Origin: Acidobacteriaceae bacterium UBA1307
GTDB taxonomy: Bacteria; Acidobacteriota; Terriglobia; Terriglobales; Acidobacteriaceae
Assembly: GCA_002307235.1 (NCBI GenBank)
Contig: DBTV01000007.1
Span: 24,660 to 88,659 of the forward strand
DNA length: 64,000 bases
Direction of reading: 5' to 3'
Shown here one piece after another: positions 17,292 to 24,829 of this stretch. A program made the position numbers and the translations under genes. Under the pieces are notes generated by a model that had not been told where the DNA came from, searched no databases, and worked only from the letters and a program-made list of their open reading frames with translations. Position 1 is the stretch's first letter. Each line of letters begins with the position of its first letter.

Positions 17292-18242
17292 ATGGAGCTA
17301 TCGACGCACATCTTGCTGACCTATGGCTACGCCCTGTTGTTTGGCTGGGTGCTGGTGGAGCAACTCGGTGCGCCGCTGCCTGCTGCGCCGGTGCTTCTGG
17401 CCTCGGGCGCACTGTCGCGCGAGGGCGAGATGAGCTTCTGGGGAGCTTTGGCCGCGGGTGTGGTGGCCGCGCTGATTGCCGACACGGCCTGGTTCTGGAT
17501 CGGCCGGAATTATGGCCACATTGTGCTGCGGCTGCTCTGCAGGGTCTCGCTGGAGCCTTCCACCTGCGTACGGCGCACCCAACTCTCCTATGGCCGCCGT
17601 GGCAAGGTGATGCTGGTTTTTTCTAAATTTGTGCCGGGGCTGGCCACGCTGGCGCCACCGGTGGCCGGGCAAAAGGGCATGAGCACGCGCGCGTTTCTGG
17701 CCTATGACGGCGCCGGTTCGGTGTTGTGGGTGGGCGCGATGCTGGTGGGCGGGCGTTTTTGCGGCGCGTTGCTGAATCGCAACTCCGGCGTGCTTGATTG
17801 GGTAGGCAAATTTTCGGGTGGCCTGCTGGCGGTGGGCATCGTGGGCTTCTTTGCGGTGCGTTTGGTGCGGCGGCAGATGACCTTGCGCAGCCTGCGTGCG
17901 GCGCGGCTGGAGCCGGTGGAACTGAAGCGGCAACTGGACGCCGGTGAGTCGGTCTACATCGTCGACCTGCGCGATCCGGTGGAGGTGGATGCGGGCACGC
18001 TGCCCGGGGCGCGCGTGGTTTCGCCGCTGGCCCTGGCCGAGCGGCAGATCGAGATTCCACGCGACCGCGACGTGGTGCTGTTCTGCGACTGCCCGAACGA
18101 TGCTTCGGCGGCGCAAACGGCGTTGCGTCTGCACAAGCTCGGCATTGAGCGCGTGCGTCCGTTGCGTGGTGGCGTCGATGAGTGGAAGCGGCTCGGCTAT
18201 CCTCTCGAAGCGGCTGCGTCGGTGGCGTTGTCAGAAAACTGA
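17292..18242 (+). CDS. DedA-family membrane protein fused to a rhodanese domain
   Basis: Residues 1-195 form a DedA/SNARE-associated (PF09335-type) membrane domain. It has the pore-like LVEQLGAPLPAAPVLLASGAL motif, WFWIGRNYG, and FSKFVPGLATLAPPVAG with its conserved R/G-rich region. Residues 205-310 form a rhodanese domain: ELKRQLDAGESVYIVDLRDP, TLPGARVVSPLAL, VVLFCDCPNDASAAQTAL and LRGGVDEWKRLGYPL. Cysteines occur at the active-loop position (C-D-C), but the usual CxxGxRS loop is changed to DCPNDAS. DedA proteins act in lipid-carrier or proton-dependent transport. AGGATCC precedes the ATG. Confidence 0.88.
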   Translation: MELSTHILLTYGYALLFGWVLVEQLGAPLPAAPVLLASGALSREGEMSFWGALAAGVVAALIADTAWFWIGRNYGHIVLRLLCRVSLEPSTCVRRTQLSYGRRGKVMLVFSKFVPGLATLAPPVAGQKGMSTRAFLAYDGAGSVLWVGAMLVGGRFCGALLNRNSGVLDWVGKFSGGLLAVGIVGFFAVRLVRRQMTLRSLRAARLEPVELKRQLDAGESVYIVDLRDPVEVDAGTLPGARVVSPLALAERQIEIPRDRDVVLFCDCPNDASAAQTALRLHKLGIERVRPLRGGVDEWKRLGYPLEAAASVALSEN

Positions 18243-18318
18243 CCGGAGCTGATCATGATTTCGCCGATGGCTCTAAAATAGACCTCGCGGCTCTTGTGGG
18301 TCGCACGGAGCTAAGCCT

Positions 18319-19956
18319 GTGGCCTACGACGATCTGCGCGACTGGATCAAGACACTCGAAAAGCATGGGGAACTGAAGCGCATCCGCGCCGAGGTTTCGC
18401 CGGAGTTGGAAATCACCGAGATCACCGACCGGGTGAGCAAGATCGGTTCTTCCTCTGCCGACAAGCGCGTTGCGCAGCCCAAGGATCCAAGGCCGGGCGG
18501 CCCGGCGCTGCTGTTTGAAAACATCAAGGGCCATCCGGGGCAGAAGGTGCTCATCAACCAGTTCGGCTCGGAGCGGCGCATGGCGCTGGCGCTTGGCGTC
18601 GAGCGGCTCGAAGAGGTTGCTGACCGCATCACGGGGCTGATGAACATCAAGCCGCCCGAGGGCTTCTTCGACAAGCTCAAGATGCTGCCGCAACTGGGCG
18701 CGCTGGCCAACGCGCTGCCGAAGACGGTGAGCGCCAAAGATGCGCCCTGCAAGGAAGTCATCGAGCGCGAGAACTTCGACCTGAACCAGTTTCCGATTCT
18801 GAAGTGTTGGCCCTCCGATGGTGGGCGGTTCATCACGCTGCCTTGCGTGCACACGCGCGACCCGAAGACCGGCAAGCGCAATGTGGGCATGTACCGGATG
18901 CAGGTTTACGATGGGCAGACGACGGGGATGCACTGGCAGCGGCAGAAGGTCGCCGCCGAGCACTATCGCAATGCGCTTCGCTCGATAGCCTCCCTTGGCT
19001 CGACCGACAATCCGCTCACGGCCAACGTCGCAGCCATGGCCGAGTCGGCGGGTGGCGCGGAACGCGTTCCCGACGGGCCGATGGGCGGGTTGCCGCAGGT
19101 TTCTTTTAGCAAAGAGAAGAACGGGCGACTCGAAGTCGCGGTGGCCATCGGCACCGATCCGGCGACGACCTTTTCTGCGATTGTTCCGGCACCGCCCGAG
19201 GTGGAAGAGTTCATGGTGGCCGGTTTCTTGCGCGGCAAGCCGCTCGAAATCGTGCAGTGCGAAACGGTCGATTTGCAGGTGCCCGCGCATGCCGAGATCG
19301 TGCTCGAGGGCTACGTCGAGCTGGGCGAGCTGCGCACCGAAGGCCCCTTCGGCGATCACACCGGCTTCTACACCATGACCGACGAGTATCCTGTCTTCCA
19401 CCTGACCTGCATCACGCGTCGCAAGGATCCGATCTACGCGGCGACGATTGTTGGCAAGCCGCCGATGGAGGACGCCTATCTGGCCAAGGCCGTCGAACGC
19501 GTCTTTTTGCCGGCGATGAAGATGACGATTCCCGAGATCGTCGACATCAACCTGCCGGCCGAGGGCGTGGCGCACAATCTGATGCTGGTCTCGATCCGCA
19601 AAAGCTATGCCGGGCAGGCGCGCAAGGTGATGAACGCGATCTGGTCGCTCGGCCAGGCGATGTTCACCAAATGCATTGTGGTGGTCGATGAGGATTGCGA
19701 CGTGCAGAATGTGGCCGAGGTGGTCTGGCGGGTGGCGAACAATATTGACCCGGAGCGCGATATCCAGTTCATGCTGGGGCCGGTCGACTCGCTCGACCAT
19801 GCGAGCCGGCTGCCGAACTACGGCTCGAAGATGGGCATCGATGCTACGCGCAAATGGCGCGCCGAGGGCTTTGCGCGGCCCTGGCCGGCGATGCTTGAAA
19901 TGGACGCGGCCACGAAGGCCCGTGTGGATGCGATCTGGAAGGAGTTGGGACTCTAG
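18319..19956 (+). CDS. ubiD: UbiD-family prenylated-FMN decarboxylase
   Basis: The 545-residue product starts (GTG) AYDDLRDWIKTLEKHGELKRI, the standard UbiD N terminus. It contains GMYRMQVYDGQTTGMHWQ, the metal/prFMN-binding region with PEVEEFMVAGFLRG and GELRTEGPFGDHTGFYTM (the E..R..E catalytic network), and VVVDEDCDVQN. The family decarboxylates aromatic or unsaturated acids, for example 4-hydroxy-3-polyprenylbenzoate in quinone synthesis. The flavin prenyltransferase UbiX is not in the window. The GTG start has GGAG at 18307-18310, eight bases away. The exact substrate cannot be read from sequence. Confidence 0.9.
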   Translation: MAYDDLRDWIKTLEKHGELKRIRAEVSPELEITEITDRVSKIGSSSADKRVAQPKDPRPGGPALLFENIKGHPGQKVLINQFGSERRMALALGVERLEEVADRITGLMNIKPPEGFFDKLKMLPQLGALANALPKTVSAKDAPCKEVIERENFDLNQFPILKCWPSDGGRFITLPCVHTRDPKTGKRNVGMYRMQVYDGQTTGMHWQRQKVAAEHYRNALRSIASLGSTDNPLTANVAAMAESAGGAERVPDGPMGGLPQVSFSKEKNGRLEVAVAIGTDPATTFSAIVPAPPEVEEFMVAGFLRGKPLEIVQCETVDLQVPAHAEIVLEGYVELGELRTEGPFGDHTGFYTMTDEYPVFHLTCITRRKDPIYAATIVGKPPMEDAYLAKAVERVFLPAMKMTIPEIVDINLPAEGVAHNLMLVSIRKSYAGQARKVMNAIWSLGQAMFTKCIVVVDEDCDVQNVAEVVWRVANNIDPERDIQFMLGPVDSLDHASRLPNYGSKMGIDATRKWRAEGFARPWPAMLEMDAATKARVDAIWKELGL

Positions 19957-19975
19957 TTTCCTTGCGGATTGGGCC

Positions 19976-20071
19976 TTGACAGTTGCGTGTCTTCGGATAA
20001 GGTGAACTCGAGACTCGTTGCTGCCTCCGCATGGAGATTCAGTTGCGCCTCAGCACATTGCGCTGAGGCGC
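19976..20071 (+). promoter_or_regulatory. Candidate promoter and leader hairpin before two orphan genes
   Basis: After ubiD a perfect -35-like TTGACA (19976-19981) is followed, at a short 14-15 base spacing, by GATAAG (19996-20001). Downstream, GCGCCTCAGC (20045-20054) pairs perfectly with GCTGAGGCGC (20062-20071) around a 7-base loop, followed by TTTGTGTATT. The hairpin could terminate ubiD transcription or act as an attenuator for the downstream pair. Confidence 0.4.
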
Positions 20072-20105
20072 TTTGTGTATTCAGCTGAAAAAGGAGTCAT
20101 TAAAA

Positions 20106-20594
20106 ATGCTTTTGCTGAATGCGCGGGACTGGTTCGACTGGACGAACGCGGGGATTGGAACGGCGGGGCTGGCGCTTACGTTCGTAACGCTGTTTTTCGC
20201 TAAGGGTGCAAAGACGGCGGCGACAGAGGCGCGTGAGGCGATCTGGAAGCGGGGCACCTCAGAGGCATTATCCGAGCTTGGAAAAATCGCCAAAGAGTTG
20301 ATTCTGTATCTTTCTGCGGAACGTTTTAAAGAAGCCTCCGTTCGCTTACTGGATTTGATGGAGCGAATGCCTTTGGTTCGCGAACGGTTTAAGCGCTTTT
20401 TGCAAGATGATTTCGATAAACTGAAAGAGATTGAAGGCATCCTGCATCAACTCGCGACCCAACTGCGTACTCCTGAAGATCTCGAAGAGGAAGGTAAAGT
20501 TTCGGAGATGATTGCATCAGCGTCTCAGGCAAGTTGGGAGTTGCAAGCAATTTGCGGACGCCTACTAGCCACACTGGATAAGGAGGAACAATGA
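20106..20594 (+). CDS. Hypothetical single-pass membrane protein, orphan pair gene A
   Basis: A 162-residue protein not recognised as a known family. Residues about 10-32 (WTNAGIGTAGLALTFVTLFFAKG) form one transmembrane segment. The rest is a charged helical cytoplasmic region with LGKIAKELILYLSAERFKEAS and repeated E/K-rich stretches that could form a coiled coil. Start ATG 20106 has AAGGAG nine bases upstream. Its stop overlaps the start of the next gene (ATGA). A+T content and codon use are visibly higher than in neighbours, which suggests later acquisition. Confidence 0.7.
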   Translation: MLLLNARDWFDWTNAGIGTAGLALTFVTLFFAKGAKTAATEAREAIWKRGTSEALSELGKIAKELILYLSAERFKEASVRLLDLMERMPLVRERFKRFLQDDFDKLKEIEGILHQLATQLRTPEDLEEEGKVSEMIASASQASWELQAICGRLLATLDKEEQ

Positions 20595-21028
20595 GCGAGC
20601 AAGGGGAACAATGGGCTCGGCAACTCCTCGAAAAGACAAAAGCGGGGAAATTGGATTGGTCTACAGTGAGAGACCAACAATTCGATACGTATCGTGCTGA
20701 GATTGGCGATGGTTTTTCGTTCTTCGTTCAGAGGAAGGTTGCGGAAGATGATTACAAACAGATTTTTCTTGAGTTGAAAGAAAACGGAAGGTCCATCCTT
20801 GCTGATAAAGCGGACAACCAAATTTCCTCTCTAGCCAAGATTTTTTCTCAGGCGGAGAGTCGGATTATTTTGTCAGATAAGACTCCAGCCCAGGAATATA
20901 CGCAGGAAAGCAGCGGGCATATTGCGAGATTTAGGCTGTTCAGTGACTTGTTCTATGCGGCGCGTACCAAGGCCATGGGGGGAGAGCAAACTCTCAAAAA
21001 GGTGCAAAAGCTGATCGAGAGCCTATAA
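20591..21028 (+). CDS. Hypothetical soluble protein, orphan pair gene B
   Basis: A 145-residue acidic/helical protein without signal peptide or membrane segment; no family recognised. It starts with AAGGAGG five bases before the ATG and overlaps gene A by 4 bp, so the two are almost certainly co-translated. Like gene A, it is A+T-richer than the surrounding sequence. A partner relation (membrane plus soluble, as in some defence or toxin-immunity pairs) is a guess from layout only. Confidence 0.7.
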   Translation: MSEQGEQWARQLLEKTKAGKLDWSTVRDQQFDTYRAEIGDGFSFFVQRKVAEDDYKQIFLELKENGRSILADKADNQISSLAKIFSQAESRIILSDKTPAQEYTQESSGHIARFRLFSDLFYAARTKAMGGEQTLKKVQKLIESL

Positions 21029-21077
21029 CTCCTGCATAGTTCGGCAGGGATATTACATTTTGAAGGATGGTTTAATC

Positions 21078-21935
21078 TTGCGGCGTTTTTATGCATTTTT
21101 TAGCTTGATTCTTCTTGGCGGATGTTTTCCTCTCGCGCTCGCGGCCCAGCAGGCCCCAGAGAGCTTTCACTGGGTGGATTTTCACTCGGAGAAGGACAAG
21201 GGCACGGTGGTTTGGGTGGAGCGGGCGCTGGCGGTCGAGAACTGGACGGCGATTCGCGAGATTGGCGTCAACTATGACGCGGCGCTGGTGGTGACCACCG
21301 AGCGCCACTCGACGCAGACCGCTGCCAATGCCGACAGCTTTGCCGTCTGGAGTGTTTCCCTCACCGACCGCAGCGTGACGCCGCTGATCCGTGGCGTGAA
21401 TCTGCGCTGGCTCGATTGGATGCGCTTTGCCGACGGGGCGGTCGAGGAGCCGGCGCTGCTCTACGAGAACTGCCGCGACTGCGTGGCGACGACCTACTTT
21501 ACCAGCTTCTACTACGATGTGCGCTACCACCAGTGGCGCGCGCGCTGGATGCAGAACCGCCTGGGCGTGCCGCTGTGGACCGAGAGTCAGCCGGCGGGCA
21601 TGGTCTGGACGCAGGTCTATGCGGGCGTCTCGGAGCCGAACGGCCGCGCGCTCCTTTACACCTGGAGCCACTTCGACTATGGCATTGGCAAGGAGCCGAG
21701 CGACTCGATCTACCGCTACGATCTGGACCCGGTGAGCGGGCTCGACCGCGCGCTGCCACTGGCGGGCCGGGATGCCGAGGCCGCCAAACTGCGCCTGTGC
21801 GGGCAGGACGCAATTCCGAGCCTGATGCGCGGGCAGGACTCCGAGATGTGCGTTAAGCTGGTGGGCGCGCGGCCCGGCCATCGCATGGTGACCACGCCGC
21901 CGGTGAACAATCGCGGGCGCATCGGGGCGCGATAG
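21078..21935 (+). CDS. Secreted or lipid-anchored protein of unknown function
   Basis: About 285 residues. The N terminus (TTG) RRFYAFFSLILLGGCFPLALA looks like a signal peptide, with LGGC a possible lipobox. The mature part has many Trp and Tyr residues (VWVERALAVENWTAIR, YFTSFYYDVRYHQWRARWM) and a CRDC pair (VLYENCRDCVATT-like), but no catalytic motif I recognise. TTG 21078 is preferred because AAGGA lies ten bases upstream; TTG 21060 is an alternative. Confidence 0.65.
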   Translation: MRRFYAFFSLILLGGCFPLALAAQQAPESFHWVDFHSEKDKGTVVWVERALAVENWTAIREIGVNYDAALVVTTERHSTQTAANADSFAVWSVSLTDRSVTPLIRGVNLRWLDWMRFADGAVEEPALLYENCRDCVATTYFTSFYYDVRYHQWRARWMQNRLGVPLWTESQPAGMVWTQVYAGVSEPNGRALLYTWSHFDYGIGKEPSDSIYRYDLDPVSGLDRALPLAGRDAEAAKLRLCGQDAIPSLMRGQDSEMCVKLVGARPGHRMVTTPPVNNRGRIGAR

Positions 21936-22021
21936 AGGTCGCGGATTTTGATCCGGCCTGAGCAATAGAGGGCTGTTTGGCTCGCATGCTTCTACTAGGC
22001 TTCATGCTATTGGAGCGTGCT

Positions 22022-23497
22022 ATGCGCAGTTTTCCCCGATTTGGAGCGTTGCTTCTGCTGGCTGTGTCGGCGGTACTCGGCATGACCGGGTGCCCGCACA
22101 GCCAGGATCAGGTTGCTACCAGTGTGAATCCGGCAGATGGCCAGTCCTCGGACCCGGCTGCGGCCAATCTGGCACCGGTCGACGCCTCTTCGGGCGCGCA
22201 GAACGCGACTGTCGGCAACACGCAGCAAAATGCGGGTGCGGGCAACACGCAACAGAGTGCTGCCGCGTCACAGTCTGCTTACAGGCCGCGGCGTTCTTCC
22301 GCGACCGGGTACGCCAACCAGCAGTATGCGCAGAATTCAGGTTATGCGGAGCAGCCGGTGTACTACTCCAATCAGGCGCCACCGCCGCTGCCGCACTATG
22401 AACAGCCGCAGGCTCCTGGCGAAGGCTATTTATGGACTCCCGGCTATTGGGCGTGGACCGCGCGAGGCTATTATTGGGTGCCCGGCGCGTGGGTTGAGGC
22501 TCCCTATGAGGGGGCTCTGTGGACCCCAGGTTACTGGGACTATTCGGAGAGAAACTACCGCTTCCATCGTGGCTACTGGGGTAGGCACATTGGCTTCTAT
22601 GGTGGCGTGGACTACGGCTATGGCTATGTCGGCTTCGGCTACCAGGGCGGATATTGGGGCGGCGGCCACTTCAATTACAACCGTTCGGTCAACAATGTGA
22701 ATATCACCCTTGTGCGCAACGTGTACAACCGCGACGTTCCCCGCCGGGGCGACAACCGGGTCAGCTTCAACGGCGGTGCGGGTGGAATCCAGATGCGTGC
22801 CAGCCCCGCCGAACTGGCGGCGCAGCACGAGCAACATGCCGCACCGATGCGGGCTCAGATACAGAATGAGCATGCGGCCAGCACCAATCGGGCGCAGTTT
22901 GCCAATGCCAACCATGGTCAGCCTGCCCGGTCGGTCGTAAACCAGCCTCTTGCTGCCGATCACAACGTGCGGGTTCCAGCAGCAGCGCCGGTCCGGAACC
23001 AGACTGCACCGCAGCAACAACAGCACCAAGGGGGTCCGCAACAGCAACATCCAGTGACGGGGCAACAGCAGCAACAGCAGAAGCAGCAGGTTGCTGTGCC
23101 ACAACAGCAGCAGAAACAAGCTGTCCAGCAGCAGCACCAAGCCGCACCGCAGCAACAGCACCAAGCCACGCTGCCGCAGCAGCGTCACGCCACACCCCAG
23201 CAGCAGCACCAAGCCACGCCGCCGCAGCAGCGCCAAGCCACACCGCCGCAGCAGCGCCAAGCCACACCGCCGCAGCAGCGCCAAGCCGCGCCACAGCAGC
23301 AGCGTCAGGCCACACCCCAGCAACAGCACCAAGCCGCGCCGCCGCAGCAGCGCCAAGCCACACCGCAGCAGCAGCACCAAGCCGCGCCACAGCAGCAGCA
23401 CCAAGCCGCACCCCAGCAGCAGCGTCAGGCCGCGCCGCCGCAGCAGCGTCAGGCCGCAACTCCGCAGCAGAAGCAGGCAGAAAAGCCCAAGAAGTAG
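22022..23497 (+). CDS. Lipoprotein with YXWVPGxW repeats and a long Gln-rich tail
   Basis: About 491 residues. MRSFPRFGALLLLAVSAVLGMTGC is a lipoprotein signal with lipobox MTGC. Residues ~130-200 carry three WxPGxW/YW repeats (YLWTPGYWAW, YYWVPGAWVE, ALWTPGYWDY) of the kind grouped as YXWGXW/BcpO-type repeats. A Gly/Tyr stretch follows. From about residue 320 the sequence is almost only Gln, Pro, Ala, Arg and His, in 7-9 residue units such as PPQQRQAT. GGAG lies six bases before ATG 22022. Such proteins are frequent in Acidobacteriota; the function is unknown, and an envelope role is likely from the anchor. Confidence 0.8.
   Translation: MRSFPRFGALLLLAVSAVLGMTGCPHSQDQVATSVNPADGQSSDPAAANLAPVDASSGAQNATVGNTQQNAGAGNTQQSAAASQSAYRPRRSSATGYANQQYAQNSGYAEQPVYYSNQAPPPLPHYEQPQAPGEGYLWTPGYWAWTARGYYWVPGAWVEAPYEGALWTPGYWDYSERNYRFHRGYWGRHIGFYGGVDYGYGYVGFGYQGGYWGGGHFNYNRSVNNVNITLVRNVYNRDVPRRGDNRVSFNGGAGGIQMRASPAELAAQHEQHAAPMRAQIQNEHAASTNRAQFANANHGQPARSVVNQPLAADHNVRVPAAAPVRNQTAPQQQQHQGGPQQQHPVTGQQQQQQKQQVAVPQQQQKQAVQQQHQAAPQQQHQATLPQQRHATPQQQHQATPPQQRQATPPQQRQATPPQQRQAAPQQQRQATPQQQHQAAPPQQRQATPQQQHQAAPQQQHQAAPQQQRQAAPPQQRQAATPQQKQAEKPKK
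23105..23480 (+). repeat. In-frame tandem repeats encoding Q/P/A-rich units
   Basis: Units of 21-27 bp built on CAGCAGCRCCAAGCC repeat about 17 times. Three consecutive copies of the 24-bp unit for PPQQRQAT (about 23220-23285) are nearly identical. Unit sizes are multiples of three, so copy-number change would keep the frame; the region is likely length-variable between strains. Confidence 0.85.
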
Positions 23498-23618
23498 CGC
23501 GTTGCGATGGTGAAGGGGTTGCCGGGAGTGGCATCCAAAATACAGTGAAGTTCCCAGTATCGCTGCGCGTAATATCAGCGGATCGAAGCATGTTGTGGTT
23601 CTTGGAGCGAAACCGTCG

Positions 23619-23631
23619 TATACTGGCCCCA
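23619..23631 (+). promoter_or_regulatory. Candidate -10 box giving a leaderless nuoI transcript
   Basis: TATACT at 23619-23624 is followed after six bases by the nuoI ATG (23631), the expected start-site distance. No Shine-Dalgarno occurs within 20 bases of that ATG. The -35 region is not clear (TTGTGG at 23593 would give 20-base spacing). Confidence 0.4.
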
Positions 23632-24095
23632 TGTCAGTGGTTCGTGATTTAGCGGCGATTGCCAAGGGGCTCAGCATCACCTTCCGGGAGACGCTCGAAC
23701 CGGCTCCGGTGGAGAACTATCCGGATGGGCCGGGGCCTGAGCGCGGAGCGGTCTTTGAGGGGCGGTTTCGTGGGGCACATGTGTTGCAGCGCGACGAAAA
23801 CGGCCTGGAAAAATGCGTGGCCTGCTACCTGTGCGCGGCGGCCTGTCCGTCGAACTGCATCTACATTGAGGCGGACGAGAATACCGCAGAGGTGCGCATC
23901 TCCTCGGCCGACCGTTATGCCAAGGTCTACAACATCGACTACAACCGCTGCATCTTCTGCGGCTATTGCGTCGAGGCTTGCCCGACCGACGCCATCACGC
24001 ACGGCCACGGTTTCGAACTGGCCAGCCTGAACGCCACCACGCTTGTCATGCGCAAGGAAGACATGCTGGTGCAGATCGCAACGGCGGCCAAGTAA
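23631..24095 (+). CDS. nuoI: NADH-quinone oxidoreductase subunit I, orphan copy
   Basis: A 154-residue 2x[4Fe-4S] ferredoxin-like protein. The two clusters are bound by C62-C65-C68..C72 in CVACYLCAAACP and C107-C110-C113..C117 in CIFCGYCVEACP. The preceding LSITFRETLEP and RFRGAHVLQRDENGLEKC are typical NuoI. In complex I this subunit passes electrons through clusters N6a/N6b to NuoB. No other nuo gene is in the window, so the gene is separated from its operon or belongs to a split one. Start ATG 23631 lacks a ribosome-binding site. Confidence 0.9.
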   Translation: MSVVRDLAAIAKGLSITFRETLEPAPVENYPDGPGPERGAVFEGRFRGAHVLQRDENGLEKCVACYLCAAACPSNCIYIEADENTAEVRISSADRYAKVYNIDYNRCIFCGYCVEACPTDAITHGHGFELASLNATTLVMRKEDMLVQIATAAK

Positions 24096-24108
24096 TTTTC
24101 TGGAATCA

Positions 24109-24146
24109 ACGCAAAAAGGCAGCCCATGCGGCTGCCTTTTTTGCGT
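24109..24146. terminator. Bidirectional terminator between nuoI and the kinase gene
   Basis: ACGCAAAAAGGCAGC (24109-24123) pairs with GCTGCCTTTTTTGCGT (24131-24146) around a CCATGCG loop. Both strands read a G+C stem with a T run. It serves the convergent genes nuoI (+) and the uridine kinase-like gene (-). Confidence 0.87.
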
Positions 24147-24158
24147 GGAAGCGAAAAG

Positions 24159-24821
24159 CTAGATGCCGACGCCGGTGAGCAACTCCTTGGTGCGCAAGGC
24201 GTTGAGCACGCGTTCCAGCTTCCAGTCGAGATGGTCGCCGCCGTCGAGCAGAAGGTCGGCGTGGCTGGCCGAGGGGCGCACAAAATGCAGGCTCGAGGGC
24301 CGGACGGTGGCGTCGTACTGCTCCTTGACCGATGCGGCCGTGCGGCCGCGCTCTTCGGTGTCGCGCTTCAGGCGGCGCTCGTAGCAGAGCGGGTCGGGCG
24401 TGTCGATATAGACGCGGAGCTGGTAGAGCGGCAGAAGATCTTCATAATAAAGAGAAAACAGACCTTCGACGATGAGAAACGCGCCTGCCGTGACCCGTTC
24501 CGTGCGGCCTGCGACGCGGGTGTGCGTGGCGAAGTCGTAGATGGGCCGGTCGATGGCCTCGCCGCGCGCCAGAGCTGCAACGTGGGCGGCCAGCAGCGGG
24601 CTTTCAATCAGCGCCGGGTCGTCGAAGTTCTTGTGTGCCCGCTCGGAAAAGGGCAGGTGGCTGAGGTCGAGATAGTAATGATCGAGAGAGAAGTGGATTC
24701 CGCCGAGCGTGCGGGTCAGCTCGGCGGCCAAGGTGCTCTTGCCCGACCCCGAACAACCGGCAATGCCGATGACCACGGGGGGAAAGGGAAGGCGGAGAGA
24801 TTGTGTTTCCTGCTCGTTCAC
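24159..24821 (-). CDS. Uridine kinase-like P-loop kinase
   Basis: About 220 residues with Walker A GCSGSGKST, then FSLDHYYLDLSHLPF and NFDDPALIESPLL, which match the substrate loop of uridine/cytidine kinases, and FLIVEGLFSLYYE (Walker B region). The RLKRDTEERGRT lid follows. The family phosphorylates nucleosides; uridine is the likely but not certain substrate. The start is uncertain: GTG 24821, eight bases after the preceding stop, is chosen, and AAAGGA lies almost adjacent to it. An upstream extension into the phosphorylase gene has no family likeness. It forms an operon with the phosphorylase. Confidence 0.82.
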   Translation of the reverse strand: MNEQETQSLRLPFPPVVIGIAGCSGSGKSTLAAELTRTLGGIHFSLDHYYLDLSHLPFSERAHKNFDDPALIESPLLAAHVAALARGEAIDRPIYDFATHTRVAGRTERVTAGAFLIVEGLFSLYYEDLLPLYQLRVYIDTPDPLCYERRLKRDTEERGRTAASVKEQYDATVRPSSLHFVRPSASHADLLLDGGDHLDWKLERVLNALRTKELLTGVGI

Positions 24822-24829
24822 GTCCTTTA

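Noticed and set aside
23105..23480. Repeats considered as a CRISPR array
   Set aside because: Units are contiguous 21-27 bp codon repeats without spacers, inside a coding frame, and no cas genes are nearby.
22430..23680. Minus-strand Leu-rich open frame opposite the Gln-rich lipoprotein
   Set aside because: CAG repeats read backwards give CTG leucine runs; there is no start signal and the sense gene is complete.
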